Origin: Acidocella sp.
GTDB lineage: Bacteria; Pseudomonadota; Alphaproteobacteria; Acetobacterales; Acetobacteraceae
DNA length: 64,000 nt
NCBI GenBank assembly: GCA_026224875.1
Contig: JAMFRU010000108.1
Span: 23,963-87,962, forward strand
Reading direction: 5' to 3'
The notes below the pieces were generated by a model. That model saw only the letters and a list, made by a program, of their open reading frames with translations. It had not been told where the DNA came from and searched no databases. A program made the translations under genes and the position numbers. Below, in pieces: positions 18,921 to 26,316 of the stretch. The stretch's first letter is position 1, and each line of letters begins with the position of its first letter.

Positions 18921-20487
18921 ATCCGTGATGCCTGAATCCGCGCAAAATCAGGAAATTCGCCGCTACCTCACCTTCCAGAGTGCCGGGCAGGCCTATGCGC
19001 TCCCGGCCGATGAGGTGGCGGAAATCATACTGCTTCCGCCGGTCACGCGCCTGCCGCAAAGCCCGGCCGCACTGCTCGGCATGGCGAATTTTCGCGGCGT
19101 GGCCGTGGCCGTGGCCAGCCTGCGGGCGCTGCTGGGCCAGGCCACCGCGCGCCAGGAAACCGCGCCCACACAAGCCCGCGCCATCCTGCTCGGCGGCACC
19201 GCCCCGGTCGCACTGTCCATCGATCATGTTGCCGCGCTGGTCACCATCCCCGCCGGGCGCGTTGAAACCAACCATACCGAACTCGCCGCCCACCCCGGCG
19301 AGCGCCTGCGCGGCGCCTTCCAGCCCGAGGGCGGCGAGGTCACAAAAATCCTGGATATCCAGCACCTGCTGACCCAGGCTTTTGCGCAAGCCACGGCAAC
19401 CCCGCGCCATACCACCGCGCGCACAGCCAACCGCGCCGCCCCGGCGGAGAGCGCACAGACAGAGCAACTGCTCGTCAACTTCGAAGTCGCCGGCCAGGAT
19501 TTTGCGCTGCCGATGCATGAGGTCCAGGAAATCATCCCGCTCCCGCCGGTCATCGCCCAGGTGCCGCGTGCCGAAACCCTGCTGCTCGGCATGGTGAATT
19601 TCTGCGACCGGCTACTGCCCTTGCTCTCTTTGCGCGGTCTGCTGGGTTTCCCTGTGCCCCAAACCCACAGCCCCCAGGCCAAGATCATCGTCACCAGCAT
19701 CGCGGGCCAGAACGTCGGGCTGGTGGTGGACCGCGCCTGCGCGACCATCCAACCCGCCCCTGGCTCTATCCAGCCAGTCCCTGCCATGCTGGCCGCCCGC
19801 ATGGGTGGCGAGAGCCGCATCCACGCCATTCACCGCGATGCCGCCAGCGGCAAAATCACCTCCATCCTCGCCACCGGTAGCCTGTTCGGAGCAGACATCA
19901 TGGCGCGCCTCACTCAAACCTCAGCGCAAACCACGGCACCAACCAAACCCAGGGCCAACCACGCCACACAGCAATTCCTGGTCTTCCGCCTTGGGCCTGA
20001 TGAATTTGCCCTCCCCATCGCCGCGGTGGACGAGGTCGCGGCCGCACCGGAAAAAATCACCCGCCTGCCCAAAACCCCAAAATTCCTCGAAGGCGTTATC
20101 AACCTGCGCGGCGAGGTCCTGCCCATCATCGACCAGCGCCGCCGCTTCGACATGCCCCCATACGACGGCCCCGCCGGGCGGCAGCGCCTCGTCGTCACCC
20201 GCAGCCAGCGCCACCGCGCCGGCCTGCGGGTAGATGCCATTTCCGGCGTGCTGGGCGCGACCGAAAACGAAATCGAGCCCGCCCCGCACCTCACCGGCGA
20301 GGACACCTGCCTGGTCACCGGCGTGCTCAACCTGCCGTCCGATAGTCCCCAGAGCACCGGCCGCATGATTCTGCTGCTTAACCCCGATGAGCTGCTGAAC
20401 CGGGCTGAGCGCGGCCTGCTGGATAATTTCGCCCCCGCTCAGAAGCCGCTCTCACCAAAGCCCCTCTCACCAAAGCAAGCCCCTTGA
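18913..20487 (+). CDS. Triple CheW-domain coupling protein
   Basis: A scaffold linking receptor and CheA. From the ATG at 18913 it is 524 residues with three successive CheW folds: about 12-155 ([21 protein letters not shown]), about 180-325 ([19 protein letters not shown]) and about 350-500 ([21 protein letters not shown], then [17 protein letters not shown]). The third keeps the most canonical NLRG motif; the first two have NFRG and NFCD. The linkers are Ala/Thr/Pro-rich. The C-terminus carries a repeated PLSPK pair encoded by a 15-base tandem repeat (about 20448-20477). The gene overlaps the receptor by eight bases and cheB by four. An ATG at 18928 is an alternative start. Confidence 0.9.
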   Translation: MPESVMPESAQNQEIRRYLTFQSAGQAYALPADEVAEIILLPPVTRLPQSPAALLGMANFRGVAVAVASLRALLGQATARQETAPTQARAILLGGTAPVALSIDHVAALVTIPAGRVETNHTELAAHPGERLRGAFQPEGGEVTKILDIQHLLTQAFAQATATPRHTTARTANRAAPAESAQTEQLLVNFEVAGQDFALPMHEVQEIIPLPPVIAQVPRAETLLLGMVNFCDRLLPLLSLRGLLGFPVPQTHSPQAKIIVTSIAGQNVGLVVDRACATIQPAPGSIQPVPAMLAARMGGESRIHAIHRDAASGKITSILATGSLFGADIMARLTQTSAQTTAPTKPRANHATQQFLVFRLGPDEFALPIAAVDEVAAAPEKITRLPKTPKFLEGVINLRGEVLPIIDQRRRFDMPPYDGPAGRQRLVVTRSQRHRAGLRVDAISGVLGATENEIEPAPHLTGEDTCLVTGVLNLPSDSPQSTGRMILLLNPDELLNRAERGLLDNFAPAQKPLSPKPLSPKQAP

Positions 20488-21551
20488 TCAAGCTCCTCAT
20501 CGTCGATGATTCAGCCCTGGCGCGAAAGCTGCTGGGCAAGATCTTCGATGCCGAGGAAGATTTCGACGTGCGTTTCGCCCGCAGCGGCGCGGAGGCACTG
20601 GCCGAAATCGCCCGCGACAAACCCGATGTGATAACATTGGACATTAATATGCCGGATATGGACGGGCTCGCCTGTCTCGACCGCATCATGATCGAGCAAC
20701 CATGCCCGGTCGTCATGGTCTCCTCCCTCACGGACGAAGGCGCCGACCTCACTTTGGAGGCATTGCGGCGCGGCGCGGTCGATTTCATCTCCAAACCAGG
20801 CCGCGCCATCTCACTCGGCATCGAGGCCATGAGCGCCCAGCTGGTCGAAAAAACCCGCAACGCCAGCCGTGCCAAACTGCGCAAAAGCCTGCGCCTGCGC
20901 GAGCGTGTACGCCACAGTATCGGCACCGGCTGGCCCCTGCCAGACGCCCGGCCGGGAACTCTTCCCGCGCCAAACCAGGGCCACGGCCTCGTTCTGGCCG
21001 GCAGCTCCACCGGCGGCCCGCCCGCACTGGAGGCGTTGCTCACCCCGCTTCCGGCGGATTTCCCCTGGCCGATCCTGGTCGCCCAGCACATGCCCGCCAG
21101 TTTCACCGGCCCGCTCGCTCGCCGCCTCAACCAGCTCTGCTCCCTCACCATTCTGGAGGTAACGTCCCCCATCCTCATCGCCCCCGGCTGCGTTTACATC
21201 GGTCATGGCGATGCCGATATAATCGTGGAACGCCATGCCGAAGGTCTGGTGGTCAGGCCGGCGGCTTCTCTTGCTGATTATCTTTGGCACCCCAGCGCCG
21301 ACCGCCTGGTGCGCAGTGCCATGGAGGTGTTGGCGCCGGAATACCTAATAGGGGTGCTGATGACGGGAATGGGCAATGACGGTGCGGCGGCCATGGCGGC
21401 ACTGCACAGGGCAGGGGGCAGAACCATCGCCGAATCCGAGGAGACCGCCGTGGTCTGGGGTATGCCGGGCGAGCTGGTCCGTGCCGGCGGCGCCAGCCTC
21501 GTGCTGCCAGTAGGTGACATCGCCCCTCAGCTGCGCAAGCTGCTCGCCTGA
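20484..21551 (+). CDS. cheB: Chemotaxis response regulator / protein-glutamate methylesterase
   Basis: CheB demethylates receptor glutamates when phosphorylated by CheA. The 355 residues comprise a receiver domain (1-125; VDDSA acidic pair, phospho-acceptor Asp in TLDINMPDMDG, Lys in SKP) and a methylesterase domain (about 165-355) with catalytic Ser in LAGSSTGGPPALE, His in VAQHMPASFTG and Asp in MTGMGNDG. The start is a TTG at 20484, overlapping the preceding stop as TTGA; the next residues ([10 protein letters not shown]) are the exact start of the receiver fold, so no later start is possible. Confidence 0.93.
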   Translation: MIKLLIVDDSALARKLLGKIFDAEEDFDVRFARSGAEALAEIARDKPDVITLDINMPDMDGLACLDRIMIEQPCPVVMVSSLTDEGADLTLEALRRGAVDFISKPGRAISLGIEAMSAQLVEKTRNASRAKLRKSLRLRERVRHSIGTGWPLPDARPGTLPAPNQGHGLVLAGSSTGGPPALEALLTPLPADFPWPILVAQHMPASFTGPLARRLNQLCSLTILEVTSPILIAPGCVYIGHGDADIIVERHAEGLVVRPAASLADYLWHPSADRLVRSAMEVLAPEYLIGVLMTGMGNDGAAAMAALHRAGGRTIAESEETAVVWGMPGELVRAGGASLVLPVGDIAPQLRKLLA

Positions 21552-22162
21552 TGCCGCTCATCCGCAAACCCGCCCCCCAGCCGGAACCGGCCGCTTCCGC
21601 AGACTGGCACACTCTGGCCGCCCAGCTGCAATCCGGCACACCGGATGAACGCTGGAGTGCGGCCCGTGCTTTAGCCGATGCACCGCAATCCGCCCCCGCG
21701 CTCAGTGACGCCCTGGCCACCCAGACCGACCCGCGCCTGCGCGAAGCCATCTTCACCAGTCTGGCCCGGCACAACAACGAACCCGCCCTCCATGTTCTGC
21801 TGCACCATCTCCGCACCGATGATGCCTCCCTACGCTCCGGCGCGCTTGGCGCCATGGCGCTGATGCCGGACATGATCATGCAGCGCCTCGATGCTCTACT
21901 GCACGACCAAGACCCCGACATCCGCATCGCCGCCTGCGACCTTGCCCGCCACATTCCCGCCGCCGCCACTTTGGCCGCCATCCTTGCCACCGAACCCGTG
22001 GTAAATGTCTGCGCCGCCACCATCGACGTGCTGGCCGATATCGGCACCCCGGCGGAATGCGCGGCACTCACAGCCTGCGGCAACCGCTTCCCCAACGAAG
22101 TCTTCTTGAGTTTTTCAATTAAAACCGCCATGGAGCGGATCACCTCGCGCGACGGCGCCTGA
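21551..22162 (+). CDS. HEAT-repeat protein of the chemosensory cluster
   Basis: A 203-residue all-helical protein. Residues about 20-195 show HEAT-like units of roughly 30 residues (DERWSAARALADAP, DPRLREAIFTSLARH, DASLRSGALGAMALMP, DPDIRIAACDLARHI, VVNVCAATIDVLADIG). HEAT repeats usually bind other proteins, so it may act as an adaptor or control factor for CheB, CheR or the receptor. This is inferred from position: it is coupled to cheB (TGATG) and precedes cheR by one base. No catalytic motif is visible. Confidence 0.75.
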   Translation: MPLIRKPAPQPEPAASADWHTLAAQLQSGTPDERWSAARALADAPQSAPALSDALATQTDPRLREAIFTSLARHNNEPALHVLLHHLRTDDASLRSGALGAMALMPDMIMQRLDALLHDQDPDIRIAACDLARHIPAAATLAAILATEPVVNVCAATIDVLADIGTPAECAALTACGNRFPNEVFLSFSIKTAMERITSRDGA

Positions 22163-22163
22163 G

Positions 22164-23003
22164 GTGAGCGAGCTCACGGAAGACCAATTCCGCCTGCTGT
22201 GGGAGTATTTCTACCGCGAGACCGGCATGGCCTTCACGGAAGGCAGGCATGCCTATATCGCGCCCCGCGTCGCCGAACGGATGCGCGCCACGGGCCGGCA
22301 AAATTTCGCCGCCTATTTTGCCTGTCTCACCGCCCATGCCAGCGCTGAGCTCGCCCCCTTCATCAACGCCTTCACGGTCAACGAGACCTATTTCTACCGC
22401 GAGGAGTACCAGCTGCGCTGCCTCACCACGGATTTGCTGCGCCACCGCACCGAGGCCAAGCCGCCGGGCGAAAGCGTGCGCCTCTGGTCTCTGCCTTGCT
22501 CCACCGGCGAGGAACCCTATTCCCTCGCTATTTTTCTCCTGGAAAACTGGAGTTACGCAGATGATTATAACATCGAAATAATAGGTTCTGATATCGATAC
22601 GGCGGTTCTGGCGGCAGCTGCCGCCGGCATCTACGGTAAACGGGCTTTGATGCGGCTGGATTCCGGGCTCGTCGAAAAATATTTCGAACAGCTCGACGAA
22701 GACAATTGGCGCATCATTCAGGACCTTCGCGATTCCGTCCTGTTCACTTCGATCAACGCCGTGGAACCAGCCGAGGTCCGCCGGCACGGAAGCTTCGATG
22801 TGATCTTCTGCCGCAACATGCTGATTTATTTCGACGAAATCTCGCGCCGCACGGTCGCGGAAAATCTCTACGAAGCGCTGCTGCCCGGCGGCTATCTCTG
22901 CCTGGGCCACGCCGAATCCATGAGCCGCATATCCGGGCTCTTCGAAATCTGCCGTTACGACGACGCTATCGTTTACCGCAGGCCGCTGGAGGGCAAACCA
23001 TGA
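22164..23003 (+). CDS. cheR: Protein-glutamate O-methyltransferase
   Basis: CheR methylates receptor glutamates using S-adenosylmethionine. The 279 residues have the all-alpha N-terminal domain (1-75), then FTVNETYFYRE (about 72), the SAM-binding loop CSTGEEPYSLA (about 112), GSDIDTAVL (about 139) and FDVIFCRNMLIYFD (about 210), the normal CheR order. It starts with GTG at 22164, one base after the HEAT gene; GAGG directly precedes it. It overlaps the following cheY by four bases. Its presence with CheB implies methylation of the tandem receptor, though no methylation site can be assigned with certainty. Confidence 0.93.
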   Translation: MSELTEDQFRLLWEYFYRETGMAFTEGRHAYIAPRVAERMRATGRQNFAAYFACLTAHASAELAPFINAFTVNETYFYREEYQLRCLTTDLLRHRTEAKPPGESVRLWSLPCSTGEEPYSLAIFLLENWSYADDYNIEIIGSDIDTAVLAAAAAGIYGKRALMRLDSGLVEKYFEQLDEDNWRIIQDLRDSVLFTSINAVEPAEVRRHGSFDVIFCRNMLIYFDEISRRTVAENLYEALLPGGYLCLGHAESMSRISGLFEICRYDDAIVYRRPLEGKP

Positions 23004-23380
23004 GTGCAATGCGGGTCATGATCATCGACGATGCCGCGCTGGTCCGGCTCTATTACCGTGACACGCTGGAGCGCGCGGGCTGGCATGTCGAGGAGGCGTT
23101 GAACGGGCTGGAGGCGCTGGAAAAACTCTTGCGCCAGCCGGTGGATTTACTCATCGTGGACATCAACATGCCGAAAATGGATGGCATCACCTTCCTCAAT
23201 ACCCTGCGCCGCCAGTCCGGTCCCATCGCCGGCATCCCGGCGCTGATCATCAGCACCGAATCCGCCCCGCAGGATTTTGCCGCCGCGCGCGAAGCCGGGG
23301 CCAATTTCTATCTGGTCAAGCCCATCCAGCCGGACGTTCTACTGGCGCATGTCACGCTGCTCTGCGGGGCCGCATCATGA
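23000..23380 (+). CDS. cheY: CheY-type single-domain response regulator (first)
   Basis: A 126-residue receiver with the acidic pair in IIDDAA, phospho-acceptor Asp in LLIVDINMPKMDG (about 55), Thr in IISTES and Lys in LVKPI. There is no output domain, so it works by protein-protein contact. The ATG at 23000 overlaps the cheR stop (ATGA) and its stop overlaps the cheA start (ATGA). It is the natural phosphate acceptor from CheA and a substrate of the two CheC proteins. Confidence 0.9.
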   Translation: MSAMRVMIIDDAALVRLYYRDTLERAGWHVEEALNGLEALEKLLRQPVDLLIVDINMPKMDGITFLNTLRRQSGPIAGIPALIISTESAPQDFAAAREAGANFYLVKPIQPDVLLAHVTLLCGAAS

Positions 23381-25122
23381 ATGAATTCCTCGAACAATTC
23401 CTCATCGAATCCCGCGAGCTGATCGCCCAGGCAACGGACGATCTGCTCGCCCTCGAACACGCACCCAAGGACGCCGCAAGGCTGGACAGCGCCTTCCGCG
23501 CCTTCCACACGTTGAAAGGGGCCGCAGGCATCATGGATTTCGATGCCATGGGCCTCGTTACCCATGCCACGGAAGATGTGCTTTCCACCCTGCGCGCGGG
23601 GGATCGCGCCGTCACGCCGAAACTCGTCAATAACTGCCTTGCCTGCCTCGATCAGATCACCGCCTGGCTGGTCGCCATGGAGGAAAGCGAGGCTCTGCCG
23701 GAAGAGGCCGATGCCGACGCCGCCGGACTCATCGCCCGCCTCATCCCCTCGCCCCGTCCGGAGCAGCCCGCCCCTGTGCCTGCCGCAAATCCCGGCGAAC
23801 CGACTCTCCCGGCCCATGCCGCCGCCATTCTACAGGAGCAGATCGAAGTACTGGCTCTGCCCCAGGACGAAGGCACTCCCGGCCGCACCGCCGCCGCCAT
23901 GCGCGTGATGCAGAATATTTTCACCCGCTTCGGCCTTTCTGCCCCAGCAGCGCCAACCGAACCCGCAACGGAGGATACCGCCCGCCCGCAACGCATGGAC
24001 ATGGCCCGGATCGAAACCCTGGTGAACCTCGCAGGCGAGCTCATCGTCGTCAAAAACGCCTACGGCCATGCCGTCAGCCTCGCCCCATCCCCGGCCTTAA
24101 CGAAACTCCAGGCCCAGCTCGACCGTCTCACCGCCGACATGCTGCGCGGCGTGCTGGCCGCCCGTGTGCTCCCCTTGCGCCATGTGTTCCAGCGCTTCCC
24201 CCGTCTGGTCCGCGAAATGGCGGCGAGCCTGGACAAGCCCGTCCGCCTGGTCACCGAGGGCGATGCCACCGAGGCCGACAAGCGTATCGTGGAAACCCTG
24301 TTCGAGCCGCTGCTGCATGTGCTGCGCAACGCCGTGGACCACGGCATCGAACCGCCCGGCCAGCGCGCCGCCGCCGGTAAACCCAGCCCTGCCATCATCC
24401 GCCTGTCCGCCGCGCGCCAAAGCGATGAGGTGGTCATAGAAATCGCCGATGACGGCCGGGGCATCGACCCCGCCGCCATCCGCGCCACCGCCGCCAAACG
24501 CAACCTCGCCACACCCGAAGCCCTGGCCGCCATGCCGGAGCCCGAGCTACTGGAGCTGATTTTCGCCCCCGGATTTTCCACTGCCGGCGCCGTCACCAAT
24601 ATTTCCGGCAGAGGTGTGGGCATGGATGCCGTCCGCGCCGCCATCACCCAGCTCGGCGGCCGCGTCACCCTGCATTCCACCTTGGGCACCGGCACCACCA
24701 TCCGCTTCCATCTGCCCTTCACCATCATGCTCACCCGCGTCCTCACGGTGGAGGCCGGGGGCCAGGCCTTCGGCATCCCCTTTGAGGCGGTGGTCGAAAC
24801 ACAACAATTTAACCGTAAGGACATCGCGGCGTTTGGTGCCGCTGAGGCTATAATATGGCGTGGCAAGACTGTGCCGCTCATCAGCCTGGCCGCCACCCTC
24901 AACCTGCCGGATACTCCACCGGCCGGTATAATTCACACCGTGATCGTCGAGCACGGCGGGGAATGGGGGGCGATCCGGGTCGACCGTTTCGGCGATCAGC
25001 TCGAACTGATGCTGAAACCGCTCGATGGCCTGCTTTCGGGTATGCAAGGCATCGCCGGTACGGCGCTGCTGGGCGATGGCCGGGTGCTTATCGTGCTTGA
25101 ACTGAACGAAGTTTTGAAATGA
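23377..25122 (+). CDS. cheA: Chemotaxis histidine kinase
   Basis: The 581 residues contain a P1 Hpt domain with phospho-acceptor His44 (FHTLKGAAG), a Pro-rich linker with a short helical stretch (about 105-205) where P2 would normally lie, P3 dimerisation (about 205-265), a P4 ATPase (about 265-440: HVLRNAVDHGIEP, IADDGRGIDP, ISGRGVGMDAV, TLGTGTTIRF) and a P5 CheW-like domain (about 445-581). A canonical P2 CheY-binding domain is not recognisable, which makes the protein shorter than E. coli CheA. It is the core kinase of the cluster. A 136-base gap separates it from the second cheY. Confidence 0.93.
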   Translation: MNEFLEQFLIESRELIAQATDDLLALEHAPKDAARLDSAFRAFHTLKGAAGIMDFDAMGLVTHATEDVLSTLRAGDRAVTPKLVNNCLACLDQITAWLVAMEESEALPEEADADAAGLIARLIPSPRPEQPAPVPAANPGEPTLPAHAAAILQEQIEVLALPQDEGTPGRTAAAMRVMQNIFTRFGLSAPAAPTEPATEDTARPQRMDMARIETLVNLAGELIVVKNAYGHAVSLAPSPALTKLQAQLDRLTADMLRGVLAARVLPLRHVFQRFPRLVREMAASLDKPVRLVTEGDATEADKRIVETLFEPLLHVLRNAVDHGIEPPGQRAAAGKPSPAIIRLSAARQSDEVVIEIADDGRGIDPAAIRATAAKRNLATPEALAAMPEPELLELIFAPGFSTAGAVTNISGRGVGMDAVRAAITQLGGRVTLHSTLGTGTTIRFHLPFTIMLTRVLTVEAGGQAFGIPFEAVVETQQFNRKDIAAFGAAEAIIWRGKTVPLISLAATLNLPDTPPAGIIHTVIVEHGGEWGAIRVDRFGDQLELMLKPLDGLLSGMQGIAGTALLGDGRVLIVLELNEVLK

Positions 25123-25258
25123 GACTACTCTGCACCTGATAACATGTTGTCCGCATCGCTATATGCCCTACAGACAGGATGCCTAGAAGCGGGGGGCTTT
25201 GCGGGTCCACGGTCCGGCATACGGTCCGGGGCTTGGTTTGGGATGGATTGGAGAGATA

Positions 25259-25651
25259 ATGGCGACTAAAATACTCATTGTGGACGACAGCAAGCTCGCC
25301 CGCATGTCTGTCTCCAAACTGCTGACAAGCCTGCGCCCGGATTGGACCAGGTTCGAAGCCGCCAGCGCCGATGAAGCCATCATCCTCACCGGCCGCGAAC
25401 ACCCGGACGTGATCCTGCTGGATTTCAACATGCCCGGCACCAGCGGCCTGGAGCTCGCGGCGCAATTGCGGCAATCGCACCCGCATATTCCGGTCGCCGT
25501 CATCTCCGCCAATATCCAGGTCGAGATCGTCGAACGCGCTCAGGAAGCGGGCGCCACCTTCCTGGCCAAACCCCTCACAAGTCCGGCTCTCGCCGCCTTC
25601 CTGGATGAGGCACAAGCCAGGCTGAGCGTCACCAGGCCGAGCGTCAGGTGA
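25259..25651 (+). CDS. CheY-type single-domain response regulator (second)
   Basis: A 130-residue receiver: VDDSKLARM, phospho-acceptor Asp in ILLDFNMPGTSG, Ser in ISANIQ and Lys in LAKPL. The ATG at 25259 has GGAGA six bases upstream; an upstream in-frame start at 25199 would add 20 residues unlike the family. It follows cheA after a 136-base gap that holds a direct repeat (ACGGTCCGG twice near 25209-25229) and could contain a separate promoter. It overlaps the second cheC by four bases (GTGA), so this regulator is probably a direct partner of that phosphatase. Confidence 0.88.
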   Translation: MATKILIVDDSKLARMSVSKLLTSLRPDWTRFEAASADEAIILTGREHPDVILLDFNMPGTSGLELAAQLRQSHPHIPVAVISANIQVEIVERAQEAGATFLAKPLTSPALAAFLDEAQARLSVTRPSVR

Positions 25652-26316
25652 ACGCGCATCCGGCCGTTACACTGGACGATCTGGAACGCGATGCCCTCAC
25701 GGAACTCGTCAATCTCGGGGTAAGCCGCGCCGCCGCCAGCCTCGCCACCATGGTCGGCAGCGAGGTGCTGCTTGCCGTCCCCGCGGTCGAGATCGTGAGC
25801 TATGAACGCGCCGCCCAGCTCATGGGCGAGCGCGATACCGGCAAACTGGTCGCCGTGCATCAATCCTTCGACGGCGATATTTCCGGCGGCGCGCTGTTGA
25901 TCTTCCCCGAGACCAACAGCCTGGAGCTGGTGCGCGCCATTACCGGTGGAGAGCTGCCGCTGGAGGATATTCTGGCCCTGGAGCAGGAGGCGCTCGCCGA
26001 GACCGGCAATATCGTCCTCAACGGCTGCCTCGCCACCATCGCCAACATGCTGGAGCGGACGCTGAAAGTCTCGCTGCCCGAGATCGTTTACGGCTCGGCC
26101 ACCGAAATTTTCAACAACTCCGGGCTGTCAGTCCTGTCCGTTGAAGATGGGGTTGTATTGTTCCTCTATATCAATTTCTCCGTCCGCCATCGCGCCATCC
26201 AGGGCTACATCGCCATGCTGATGGATATACCCTCGCTGGTGGCGTTGCGCGGCCTTATCGGCGCACTTATTCTCCGCGCCTCCGACGATCGAAATTCGAA
26301 TCATGCCGCTCACTGA
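25648..26316 (+). CDS. cheC: CheC-type CheY-P phosphatase (second copy)
   Basis: A 222-residue paralogue of the first CheC, similar along its whole length. It keeps both consensus sites, DALTELVN and EALAETGN, each with Pro 22 residues after the Asn. It also shares the blocks SLELVRAI and NGCLATIAN with the first copy. The start is GTG at 25648, overlapping the preceding receiver gene; its 3' end overlaps the hybrid kinase by 14 bases. Two phosphatases with two CheY proteins suggest two dephosphorylation branches. Confidence 0.9.
   Translation: MNAHPAVTLDDLERDALTELVNLGVSRAAASLATMVGSEVLLAVPAVEIVSYERAAQLMGERDTGKLVAVHQSFDGDISGGALLIFPETNSLELVRAITGGELPLEDILALEQEALAETGNIVLNGCLATIANMLERTLKVSLPEIVYGSATEIFNNSGLSVLSVEDGVVLFLYINFSVRHRAIQGYIAMLMDIPSLVALRGLIGALILRASDDRNSNHAAH

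Noticed and set aside
20448..20477. 15-base tandem repeat in the triple-CheW gene as a possible mobile or regulatory repeat
   Set aside because: It keeps the frame and simply encodes PLSPK twice; short coding repeat in a disordered tail.
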